NCBI RefSeq assembly: GCF_932526225.1
Contig: NC_064034.1
Location: 18,786,927-18,850,926, forward strand
Source: Nematostella vectensis
Lineage: Eukaryota; Cnidaria; Anthozoa; Actiniaria; Edwardsiidae
Length of the DNA stretch: 64,000 nt
Reading direction: 5' to 3'
Part shown: positions 44,301-55,100 of the stretch, piece by piece
How the letters are laid out: each line of letters opens with the position of its first letter
How positions within the stretch are numbered: the stretch's first letter is position 1
Notes under the pieces: model-generated
Told to the model about the DNA's origin: nothing
Seen by the model: the letters and a program-made list of their open reading frames with translations, nothing else
Databases searched by the model: none
Translations under genes and position numbers: made by a program

Positions 44301-46205
44301 GAGGAGGATAGTTGATTCACAAGTCGCAGAGTTGTGGGAAATTCTGCTCTGTTTTCCCCACACTGAGAACGGACGACAGCGCGCGGAAAACATTTAAATT
44401 GCTTTTTTTCGTATGAGGAAATCCATAGCCCTTATAATGTGATCGAGTATGTTGTTATTATTTTATCAGAAGTAACATTTTTCCTCGTGTTTTTTTTTAA
44501 AGTTACTGGTTGCGCTGGTTAACACAACACACACAAATAATAGTCAGGGCTAACGAGTCTCTTTAAGGGGCACCGGGTCGACATCTTCATTTGAATGATC
44601 ACAATTTACCTAGGGCCTCATCTAAAATGCTAACGTAGTCGGCGATGAAGTAAGGAAACCTGTTTGTCAGGCCAGCGGCGTTGACGTGATAATACTTTGT
44701 AGTTTCAGTGGAGCTTTCACATTTAACACGGGCAACTTAAATTTGAACGCCATTCCGCCTCCATTTAATCACGGGAGGCTAAGATTTCCAACATTAGTTT
44801 TCGAGGCAGCCCCCAAAACTGTTATGTTGCATTGTTGCAATGTCAAGGCGCAAGTATTGTCTCCAGCTCCTGTTAGGCCAAAAGTGTTCTACTTCGGAAA
44901 GTCGCATGCTATGGCCGACATCGGAAAGTTCAAACACTTATGATCGCGACAGTTTTGACAGTTCAGTAACGTTGGTCAATTATGAGCTCGAAACATGCCG
45001 AGACAATCCTTGGACACATTTCATTTCGCCTCTTAAACATGTTAGTTTTAGCGTAAAACTAGTTTCAACGTTTAACTTTGAAACATTTTAAACTAACCTA
45101 AGACATTCCTAGGGAGTCATATCTTATTCCAGGATTTGCCCTCACAACAGAGGTTTTGGCCTTTAACTATAACCATAATATCGAGCTGTCACGGGGCCTG
45201 TTCAGAAAGATATATTTCAAGCCTACAACTCCCGACAAAAAAATATGTACACAAATATTTTTGCGTCATTTATAGGCTCAAATGTTGTAAACTAGTAAAG
45301 TTTCAACTGCACAAGCATACAAAAGGTTATAAAAAGTAATAAACCAGGCGAAAACTGGCAAGAAATGTGTCTTTTTGCTCGACTTATTCCCGGAATATCG
45401 AGTAATACCCTCCTCGTTAGGTGGTATAGTAATGCCAATTTTATGCCTGGATTAGCGCTATTCCTCTTTTCAGGAACCGGCCCCTTTCGCGCGCTGTTAT
45501 CCGTGCGCTGTTTCCGTTTTCCGCGCGCTGTTTTCCGCACACCCGCGAAACGAACATAGAATGTGTGAAATCCTTTAATTTATGCAGTTGCCATTCCATC
45601 TCCTTACACTTCCCTGGTCCAACTTCCAGCTTCTTTGAAAATTTTTTCGTGTATTTTTATATAAACAATAGTCGGTTCTTAAAAGCAGACGTCTGGTTGA
45701 CGGAAGCCCAAAGGCTGCGTACATCCAAAAAGCAAATATTATTTTGCATATGAATATACACTTCTTCACGAAATTCGTAAAAAAACACCGCATCGTCACT
45801 CAATTTTTGTTAAAAGACGTCTAGTAACTCAGATAAAAAATTCTAAAATATGTTCCCAGCATGGCAATAACTTTAAATTCAATCTAATACCGCTTATAAT
45901 AATGATAACCGTGTAGTCATATTCTGTGGATAATAGGTTAAAAAACACACATAAATTTTCTGGACAAAACAGCTGATACGAGGACTCGCGCAAGGAAAGC
46001 TTTGCCAAACTCATTGAAACCGTAGTCTTCTGCAGCTATTTTAATGCAGTGATAATACTCTCTACTAACCTGTAACGGCTCTGCTGGCTTGGAATTCTTC
46101 TAAAATCGAAGGGAAGATTATACCGTAGGTTACTGAACACCCATATATTACCAGCATACACACAACTACATATAAACAAACCAGCCAAGAAAGAGGGTGA
46201 TCCAT
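41395..46205 (-). CDS. Monocarboxylate-transporter-like (SLC16/MFS) protein, copy 2
   Basis: Four exons on the minus strand: 46205-46070, 43337-42769, 42567-42198, 41573-41395. They are phase-matched with GT-AG borders and give 417 residues. Exon boundaries are the same as in copy 1. Exon 2 is three codons shorter, in the cytoplasmic loop after the sixth helix. Signatures: TM1 SWLVCLYVVVCMLVIYG, GHLTDRYGCRVVFM, YFKRRRMLATAFVSAGPGAG. The C-terminus is the probably ancestral tail FMPTASRKEEITVNEELIVYGKESVV, acidic and cytosolic. Membrane carrier for a small organic solute by family; substrate unknown. No upstream ATG is shared among the copies, so MDHPL is the likely start. AATAAA on the minus strand lies about 75 bases past the stop. 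This is the better-preserved copy. Confidence 0.87.
43632..43707. repeat. Inverted repeat with 19-bp perfect arms (MITE-like)
   Basis: TCCCTGCTAGCAGAGGCCT at 43632-43650 and its exact complement AGGCCTCTGCTAGCAGGGA at 43689-43707 enclose 38 bases. It lies within intron 1 of transporter copy 2 and is absent from the matching intron of copy 1. Confidence 0.85.
43783..43872 (+). repeat. Three tandem 30-bp repeats
   Basis: Unit ATCAATCTATGACAAATCTT plus ACGCGCGTAG, three near-identical copies. An open frame over it repeats ten residues, but it is intronic and no gene is supported. Confidence 0.9.
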
Positions 46206-46837
46206 AACAACTGAGAACTTGCTCTCCCCGTGAGTTGAAAAATCGTGTCTCCCCATGCAGACCATGGCTATTCTCGATCCACCTTTCGCTTCAGTAGGTA
46301 ATCGAGATTTGCCGTCGCTTTTGAAGGAGCCGCTTGCTTGGGGTGTTAATTTATGCGAATTGTTTTTCACTATCACAGCAGGCAACCCAAGGCTTATCTC
46401 AGCACCGGAGGCCCAAGCTTATTTCTAGTTCGTGGCAAGAATGAGGTGAATGTTTCACGGACACACACTAGGCCCCACTAGTATTGACTAAAGAATATAG
46501 ACAGTATACAGAATTCGAGACCTTGTTTACGAGAGGGAGCTAAACCCAAAAATCAAAACAGCCCAGCATGAAATGAAACCACAGGCAGTCAAGGCTCTGC
46601 CAATGAGTAATTTGAACCGACCAGCTCATTGAAGTTGTTACTTTATTTTTTTAATATTATTTTTTTATTATCAATATCAATATTTTTACAAAGTATGTAA
46701 TATTTTAATAAAGTATGCTTTACACTAAGTTACGTACCAGACAAACAAACAAACAAACAAAAAAAAGGCCTACCTACATTTTCAATAATTATTTTCTTTT
46801 TTTTTGTCTTTTTTTTGTCATATACTTCTTTCGTATT
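46206..46837 (-). promoter_or_regulatory. 5' flank of transporter copy 2, plus AT-rich spacer
   Basis: 46206-46430 is shared with 28465-28665, including GGCTTATCTCAGCAC and GAGGCCCAAGCT. The first part is shared with copy 1 as well, so conserved leader or promoter sequence probably lies here. No core promoter motif is clear. From 46640 on it is AT-rich, with a CAAA run at 46738-46760. Confidence 0.4.
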
Positions 46838-47510
46838 GAATTAAAGCCAATTGTCACGAGTGGTATTCTATTAATTTCTTCCTGGAAAACAGAGCGATCT
46901 CAATGTAATTAACGTGGATGAAAGATCTTACTAAGACCCTTCATCTGTATAAGTTTAGTTTGATTCGGATCAATTGCTATCGAATAAAAGCCAATTGTCA
47001 CGAGTGGTATTCTGTTGATTGCTTCCTGGAAAATAGTGCGATCTCAATGTAATTAACATGGATAAAATATATTACTAAGACTCTTCATCTGTATGAGTTT
47101 GGTTTGATTCGGATCAATTGCTATCGAATTAAAGCCAATTGTCACGAGTGGTATTCTGTCAATTTCTTCCTAGAAATTGGTGCGATCTCAATGTAATTAA
47201 CATGGATGAGAGACCTTACTAAGACCCTTCATCTGTATGAGTTTGGTTTGATTCGAAACAATTGGTATCGAATTAAAGCCAAATGTCACGGGTGGTATTC
47301 TGTTAATTTCTTCCTGGAAATTGCTGCGATCTCAATGTAATTAATGTGGATGAAAGATCTTACTAAGGCCCTTCATTTGTATGAGTTTGGTTTAATTCGG
47401 ATCAATTGCTATTGAATTAAAGCCAATTGTCACGAGTGGTATTCTGTTAATTTCTTCCTGGAAATTGCTGCGATCTCAATGTAGTAAACGTGGAGGAAAG
47501 ATCTTACCAA
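46838..47510 (+). repeat. Tandem repeat, 144-bp unit, about 4.7 copies
   Basis: GAATTAAAGCCAATTGTCAC-type starts occur at 46838, 46982, 47126, 47270 and 47414, exactly 144 bases apart. Each unit carries GTGGTATTCTGT, TTCTTCCTGGAAA and CGATCTCAATGTAATTAA. No coding capacity. Confidence 0.94.
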
Positions 47511-47598
47511 CACCCGAACAATGTCTCTATTAAACTTCGAATTTATGATCAAGCGTTGAGTTAAATTGGACGTATTTTTCTTTCTTTTTAATGGCCTC

Positions 47599-47780
47599 TT
47601 ATAGCCAAATTTATTGTTGCGCGACCTCCCAGAATCCATAATTAGCGCGTTAGTCAACCAAACCAAACAATCAAAACCAGACAAACCGCCCCCAAAGCTT
47701 TTGTCTGACTACGCGCTATTCCCAAACGAGATAAGGATTTTAGATTCGCCGTGGTCGCGCAACAATAAATTTGGCTGTAA
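47599..47780. mobile_element. MITE with 28-bp terminal inverted repeats
   Basis: The left arm TTATAGCCAAATTTATTGTT..GCGCGACC mirrors the right arm GGTCGCGC..AACAATAAATTTGGCTGTAA with one mismatch. The total is 182 bp with about 126 internal bases. It begins about 90 bases after the 144-bp array. Confidence 0.8.
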
Positions 47781-47828
47781 CTTATCAACGTTAATTATTG
47801 TTACGAAAAGTTTTCAAGACGCTTGTGT

Positions 47829-48041
47829 TCTTCACGAGTGGTTTTTACAAGTGTTTGTCACCAGTGGTTTTGTCACCAGTGGTTGTCACGAGTGGTTGTC
47901 ACGCGTGGTTGTCACCATTGGTTGTCACGAGTGGTTTTGTCACCAGTGGTTGTCACGAAGGGTTGTCACGAGTAGTTGTCATGAGTGGTTGTCACGAGTG
48001 GTTGTCACGATTGGTTGTCACGGATGGTTGTCACCAGTGGT
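47829..48041 (+). repeat. Minisatellite, 13-bp unit
   Basis: Unit GTTGTCACGAGTG, about 15 copies, with variants CACCAGTG, CACGATTG and occasional extra T. The word TCACGAGTGGT also occurs in each 144-bp repeat just upstream, so this array may derive from it. ORFs across it are artefacts. Confidence 0.92.
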
Positions 48042-49180
48042 AGAAAACTTTTTTACTCCTTCTCGCTTTAGCGCTCACTCCCACAATGTTCTCTCTTAAC
48101 GATTAAAGCTGGACACACAGTAGCGAAACGACATCCAATCGAGCTATCCATAAGTTTCCATCTAAAATTTGCTTTTGATTTGACACCGTGAGACTTGGTC
48201 CGAGTGTGAAATCCGATGCTGGACGTGACGTGTGGATAGGTGATTGGAATGTCCCAATAAGGAATTGGCCGAGCGAGCTAGAAAATCGATACCCTGGGTA
48301 CCATATGCTCGAGCTTAACTCCGACAACACAGTAAACAAACGAAGCTCGAGACTCTGGTACACAGTGTAGAAAAACGACAGTTTTCAAAACAAGATTGAT
48401 TGAAATAATTCGTTTTCGTTTCGTGACGGGTTGTCATATTGTTTATGACGGGCAAACCAGACGAAATGTTCGTGTATCGAATATTATCTGTAATTTGTGC
48501 ACCGAATATATCTGTTTTTAAGCCAATTTATTGTAGTTGTTGTCGTAGATTGATTGGGTTCCGTTTTAGCCGTGATTCATAACAGTTTACGCGATTTTCC
48601 TCCCTCATCTCGGTTCACCTCCTCTCCACTCCTACTACTGCTTGTCAACATTCGATACCGACGAACATTTCGGCTGGTTTGCCCGTGGTTATAGTTAATT
48701 GTCGTATAGTATTTCATGTTTTTATCTTGAAAAACGGAAGTTCTTTTAATAACTTAAAAGTTAAAACTTAAAACTTAAAAGTTTTGTTCATCTTTAAAAG
48801 ATAATTTAGATTTACAATTTTACAATTGATGGTTTCCTCAGTCTATTTGTAGCACGTCGGACCCTCCGCTTCGATGACCTTTTGTTGCGTCTAAATCCAG
48901 GGGGTGTCCAGTTTCTTATACGTAGCAGAATCGTGATTTCTTCTTTTCCTTTCGGACCTTTTACTTGACAAGCTAATCTCTTGAATTTTCTCCGAAATCA
49001 CATGCCATTTTCACACCTTTGTTTGGACATCGACACTTTTTATTCTCACGTGCAGGGTATGCAGTTAAAAGTTGCTTTTGGCTGATAGGTTCGTTTTGCC
49101 AAATGTATCCAATTTTGCCCATTCCCTCTTGAATTGTTTTACTTTTATTTCCTTTTATGTGGGACAACAGTCTTTTTTTA
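48042..49180. other. Gene-free stretch
   Basis: No supportable gene. Short ORFs on both strands near 48100-48370 overlap as mirror frames and show no motif. Confidence 0.4.
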
Positions 49181-49189
49181 TAAGAACCT

Positions 49190-49400
49190 TTTTTATAAGA
49201 ACGCCCAGCCTGAGATTTCACCAAATTTTAAGAACATGTCGAGGCATATATAGCAGCGAAAGGTTGAATTTTGTTTGTGTGATGTGTTCTAAAATGCAGA
49301 ATCGAATTGTGTTCATAATTTGATCATTTGTGTAATTCTCTTCGTAATAATTCATTGGGTATTGTATTTTCATATGCACTAAAATTTAAGAACATTATTA
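49190..49400 (+). repeat. Dispersed repeat, copy 2
   Basis: AAGAACGCCCAGCCTGAGAT and TTTCACCAAATTTTAAGAACATG match 8205-8245. TTAAGAACAT words recur at its right side. Confidence 0.5.
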
Positions 49401-49669
49401 AGAACATCTTCAGCCTTAAATTGCTCCAAAAATAAATAGATTACTGTCTAGCGTATAAATATAGCGAGCCTGGTTCTGAATGTGTGCTGGCATCCGTTGT
49501 ATCGCGACCCGCGTTTTAAAAACACGATTTGTTTTAGTTTTCTGTTCCGTCAGTAAAACGATTCTGAGCCAAGCAGAAGTCTCGCTTTGTGCACTTCCCT
49601 GGCTTAGAATAATTTGTCTGGCCGAACAGAAAATCCCAAAAGACAAAAACAAATCGACGTTTTGAAAAT

Positions 49670-50030
49670 GCGGTTCTGGTTCCAAAATTTCGACCCTCCC
49701 CCAATCTAAAGCACAAAAATGGTGCCCTCCCCCCACAAAAGGCGATCAATTATAAAGTCCCTCCCCCAGAACAAAAAAAAAAAAAAAAAAGCTCAAAAAA
49801 GCGTACTGGTTACTTTATTCAAATTATACTTTAGTCGTCTAGTCTCTGGGATACTCTATCAGTCTATGTACGGCATGTTCCATGAGGAGCACTAGCAAAT
49901 TCTTTAACCGTATGAGCACTCTATATGGTGCCGTGCTGTTAAAACAAAAAAGGATTGGAAAATTTATCAAGAAAACCCCCTACCCCGCAGGTCAAATTAT
50001 TGTGTGTGAGGGGGAGGGGGATGGGGGCAC
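49670..50030. repeat. Remnant of a third duplication-unit flank
   Basis: TTCGACCCTCCCCC, AAAGCACAAAAATGGTG, GGTTACTTTATTCAAATTATA, GGCATGTTCC and GGTGCCGTG occur in the same order as at 40803-41045. A GTGTGTGAGGGGGAGG run follows, as at 41180. A short piece at 51290-51340 (CAGCCGAGCCAAACGAAAGT) resembles 41265-41300. No transporter exon remains between them. Confidence 0.6.
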
Positions 50031-50619
50031 TGACAGCGGCATGCCCATGAAGGGGCGGCGGAACTGGCCAAACCAGGAGAAGTGTTGATTTTGAGCTCAT
50101 ATATCAGGGCTGTAAATACTATTGAGGTCTGGGGGCATGCTCCCCCGTAAAAATTTTGCCATTTTTGAACATTTCAAATATAAGCTCTCCCCTCATTTAC
50201 CAGGCGGCGGTTACATGGCGCGTCGTTTGGAAAGGTCAAAAGCACGTAGGGACAGAGCTTGCTGGAGGAGCGAAACCAAGGCGAATACATTTAGTCAATG
50301 TAGGAATACGTGCTTTATCAACACTAAGAAGACATTAGACTCTATTTCGGAGTCAAATTATCCTATAGCCCGTGCTCTCCCCAACGGAAATCTTATTTAT
50401 ATGTCTTTTTATACCACTGAATCAGAAAAGTTAGCTGGGGGGGGAGACTTTGACATTAATGGAATTAAAATTTTGTGTTGCAAATCCGCCTCGTACACAG
50501 GCGTCTCAAATCAGTAAAAACAAGTAATATATAGATTTAGGAACCGCAAAAGCGGAGCTCTAAACGGCCAAATCTTTGCTTATTTTTGCTTACTAATTTA
50601 AAAAAAATATTATTCTTAT

Positions 50620-51060
50620 GTTTTTGACGACGTCAACGATTTCACAGATCACGCGACCAACTTGTTATATCCCCTTCCACCCACATCTACATTCATGACA
50701 CATAACAACTAGTTGTCATACGATGTTTAGGTGTCAGGGTAGTTTTAATTTATTGACGTCATCGATGACGTCACGTGACCATCTCATTACACCACAATTG
50801 AAACATCGTGTGACAACAAAACTCGGTAGGTGTGAAGTATGTTTCTTTAATGAAATTTAAATATTTTTTGTGCTTCTAGTGACGTCATCGATGACGTCAC
50901 AATTACGTAACTATACTGGTGCACCCCCCTTGACACAAACATGACACCTGCCAACTTTGGTTGTAAAACAATGTTTCTTTCAAGAGATACGAATGTTTTT
51001 GCTTTTAATCACGTTTTTTTTGCTTTAAGTGACGTCTTCGATGACGTCATACAACACGTG
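50620..51060. repeat. Cluster of paired TGACGTCA palindromes
   Basis: TGACGTCATCGATGACGTCA occurs at 50754-50773 and 50880-50899, a variant TGACGTCTTCGATGACGTCA at 51030-51049, and a weaker TGACGACGTCA at 50625-50635. Each lies in a diverged repeat unit of about 125-150 bases that also holds CACGTGACCA and ACATGACACCT-like words. TGACGTCA is the classical CREB/ATF site, but the setting is a small tandem repeat. Confidence 0.8.
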
Positions 51061-51342
51061 ACCATATTGTTGAATCCCCTTTGACACCTACATGACACCT
51101 ACCGAGTTTGGTTGTTTGTGAAATTAAATTTTTTTTATTTTTATGATGTCAGCATATTTTTTGCCAATCACGTGAGCGCTTGTCACGCTAGTACAGTAGT
51201 AAGCTCCTGGGTACGAGGCAGGTTGTAAATTAATAAAATAAAAACTGCAAAAGAAATAAATTAGAAGCCACACCTAGGGGACAACGATTTTCAGCGCCAG
51301 CCGAGCCAAACGAAAGTCATAAAAGTGCAAGCAGAACACAAC

Positions 51343-51700
51343 ACTTGGACTTTGCGGCAGCATTACGCTTTCTAGCTTCTCGCCATTGTGCAAAATGCCG
51401 TCAGGGTCGCAATTTAGCTTCACGTCATACGATACAATCGTTTCTTCCCAGTATGCTATTCAGGCGAGGTATCATCATTAATTGGGTGTGCCTATATACT
51501 CTCTTTTTTTCAAGGGGAGTCAAAAATTTAAAATAGAAATTTTACCACCCAAAAAGAACCAAAACGGATGGTATTACAATATCACCAAGGGGCGTTTATA
51601 ATCGTCAAGTAAATGTTTATGAGTTAAAGTTTGATTAATAGATTTTTTATATTTATTTTCTATCGCATCGAATAGGTCTATACTTTATAGTTTTGTCTAC
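51343..51700. other. Gene-free stretch before the SLC4-like gene
   Basis: No feature recognised. Confidence 0.4.
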
Positions 51701-51717
51701 AATTATCACATCTTTTG

Positions 51718-51738
51718 CGAACCGGAAGTGGAACTTCC
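51718..51738 (+). promoter_or_regulatory. Possible ETS-type promoter site
   Basis: GAACCGGAAGTGGAACTTCC contains the ETS core CCGGAAGT and an inverted second half. It lies about 370 bases before the SLC4-like ATG, in a region of higher GC. ETS sites are frequent in TATA-less animal promoters; function here is inference. Confidence 0.3.
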
Positions 51739-52103
51739 ACCGTGGGGTGGTACGGATATATGCCGTTTTCGAAAGTACTGCTGCACGGGATCCCTGTGTC
51801 GGCGATGGCATGTGCGTTTGCTCGCGGTAAATTTCACAACCTTTCAAAAAGCAAAAGACTTCGTATCGGTTTCTCTCTGTCTACCGTCTGCTACCGCGGA
51901 GAGCGCGATAAGTACTGTACGTATTTTACCTCTCAAGTAAAGGAGACTTTCAAGGAGAGTGTTTATAGGACATGAACCTGAGACAAGCAGGGAAATATTC
52001 GTCCTTTTCGGCGCATGGTAGAAGGAGGACTTCAGATTATCAAAGAAACACGAAATTCAGTACGAAAAAATAGTCTTATAGAGTCTGGAAGTCGACAGTT
52101 AAA

Positions 52104-55100
52104 ATGGAACAAGTTGAAATTGAGATGGAAGACACTTTCACTGAAGATGGAGCACGAGAAGGAAGGGAATTATTTCCTTCTACCGATGTGAATAATATCA
52201 GTCGAGCAACTACGACAAGCGAACTGAACGTCGCTTCCTCCGAGCTTGATCTAGCAAACAGTTCCCCTTCGTTATCTTTTCGCCCCAGATCTAACACAGC
52301 GAGCACATTTGACGGTTTATTAGAAACGCAAGTATCTAGAGATGGTAAGAGGACTTTACAATCGAAATGTAAGACGTAATGTAAGAAAGTAAGACTTATT
52401 TTTTGTGAAATAGTTTCGTTCATCTAATGACCAGTTTCTTTTTTTCTAGTTTCATTTTATTATCGGATGGCTTTGTTGAATATTTGTTGTAGATAGACGT
52501 TTAAGCCGCTAAAATAGTATGGCAACCTGGATAACTCACACGTCTAGTTTTATTCACATTCAGGCAAAAATTGCTGATTTAACAGGAAGTCATAATTTTT
52601 TCCTACTTCATTTTTATTACATTCATTTTTACTTCATTCATATTGCATTATTTTTTCTTAACTTTAAGGGACCACTTGTAGCGTTCAGTGTATGATTTTA
52701 TGCACTAGTCAATTGTAACCCCCTTCCCCAGGGAAGGATGGGGGGTTATACTTTGACCCTGTACAAAAAAGAGAAAAGCCCCCACCCCCTCGTGACAAAA
52801 CTGCAGTCAAATGCCCCTAATAATGGAAAAATAAATTATCTTTATCTGACATTGGTTACCATTAATATTCGTTTTTGCACATTCCGCCATGCAGCCAATG
52901 CTACACGCTGATACATGGAATTGCTTGCTACCATAGCTGTCAACCTCGCTTTAGGAAAAATCTTGAGAAAATAAAGTAAATGTATCGGAAGTACCAAGAT
53001 AGCTGATGCGGGAGAATACAGTAAATGTATGGGTATTTTCAAGAAAATTAGGCTTGAGAAAAGGTTCAAAATCTTGAGACTCCCGCCTAATGTGGGAGAC
53101 TTGACAGCTATGTGCTACAGAAAAGAGTTTCAAACCAGAAACGTTTTTGCAAAGTACATTTGTGATGTTATAAATTATTTGTCCCCAAGCCCCCACGGTG
53201 GGGACAAGTCTTGGGGACCACCCCATCGGGACAGATTCTTGTTCAAAAGTGCTCTAAACCCCCATGTTAACCCGACACTTCCCCAGGACCATTGAGGAGG
53301 TGGTTTCAAATGACTAGTATATTATTTCCATTGTAAAATACAATAGAGTTGGATTTAAACTTTATTTGTTGATTGATTTCTGTTTTTGTTGCTAAATAAT
53401 ATGGATGATTTCTACTTGTCTATTCATGTTCTCTTTACTGTTTATTCCCATTAGACACAGAAGATGGAGATCTTGACGATTATGAGAAAGAGACATCACT
53501 TATGCTAGTCAAACATCAGGTACTGGTCTTCCTCAGGGAGAGAGGGGGGGGGCCTGGTTGAAGAGGCTGGTGTTGGAATGGCAATGCTTGTCAGCCTTAA
53601 ATGTTTGTATCACGTCTCATTCATCCCCAGGCATCTTGTGACAGCCCTCTGTTTTCAAACATTCTCTGCGGTACACCGTCCCTGACACCTGGCGAAACAC
53701 TAGGACTTCAAACTTTACACAACTGATTTCATGCTTAAATGCTGGGATGACAGTTTCTCTTTTTTGCCATAGACATCTCAACCTTGCTCCATACAAGTAC
53801 ATAGACATTATGGTTTGCCAATTTTGAGTGACATCAAAAGTGAACTTCATTAACCAAAAGTGACGTTTTAAGTTGCCTTCTTTTGTGGTCAGCCTTAAAG
53901 AATGCCAATCTTGATGCCATCTTACCATAGACAGCTTAATACCGACTCAAACAAGCATTCATTTCCATCTAATATAAGCGAGTAATGATACGTACAGTTG
54001 TTTATCATATCAATAAAGCGTCAAACTTCATTTGCGGTTGGTTATTTTGAAGTTTTCATGCAAACAGACTGAGTACCCTCCTGGGGATGGGACCTTCTTG
54101 GGTCGGAGGTGATTTGAGGATTTGGCACATTTGAATCATATTGCATGTAGTTTCTATCATATCCATACAGTATAAGATTTGTTTTAACTATGTAAAATTG
54201 ACATTATACTCTAATATTATTATCCACAGAAAATAGACATGAAGAACTTCTCCACTGAAGTACGTGCCCGCAAGGATATTGACAGGTTTCTTGAGAAGCC
54301 AACTGTTCTGTTGAATGTCCATAAGACAAAGATAGAGGACATCATAGACCTCATGCTAGACAAAATTATTGAAGACAAACAACTACAGAAAGTAAATTTC
54401 TCTGCGGCAAGGACAGCTTTTTTCACCAAAGATTCAGGTAGCGATACAGTATGAACATGTAAAATGTTTGTATGATAAACATATCCAATCCCTTGATTTG
54501 TTTCTCTTCATCATTTATCTGATTTCTAAGCTCCTTTTTGTGACATAATAGACCTAGATGATTTGATGAGAATCTACCATGTTGCTGGCTCAATGGATGC
54601 AACCTTTTAGCCTCTATGAACATGTAATGCTTGTATGATAAACATAAAAAAATCTCATTGATGGTTTACTTTTCTTCATCATTTATGCAAGTTCCCATCT
54701 GTGAAACAACATACCATAGATAATTTGTTGAGAATCTGCCATGTAGGTGGCACACTGTATGTAATATGGGTCTGAATAACTGTAACCTTTAAGCCAGTAC
54801 CAATAAAGCTACTAAAAGCAGCTACTTAAGCTATCAAAAACAATGCTAAAAAATCACCCAAACTCTGCAGGCATCCTCTCTTTATTTGATCGACAAAGAA
54901 TCAAGGTGAATTTTCTTTAATCAAATTTGTGCTTATCATTTTTCAGTGCACTGCCTGTCCCATGTGATCCAGGGGACTGAGATCTCAGAAGGAGGGGGTT
55001 GGGAGGAGACGCAGAACTGGCTTGTGGCAATGTAGGATACAACTTCTCTGTTCTGTTTTTTGTAGCCTGCTAACTGGCTCTCCAGTGGGTTAATTAGGAA

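Noticed and set aside
46065-46385. Longer N-terminus for transporter copy 2 upstream of MDHPL
   Set aside because: The upstream open part starts at a non-ATG codon and is not conserved with copy 1, which has no upstream ATG. Only the leader just before MDHPL is shared.
47614-48099. 161-codon ORF rich in Val, Ser, Cys and His
   Set aside because: It runs across a MITE and the 13-bp minisatellite.
51715-51975. 86-codon ORF before the SLC4-like gene
   Set aside because: No signal peptide, motif or splice link; it overlaps a likely promoter or leader region.
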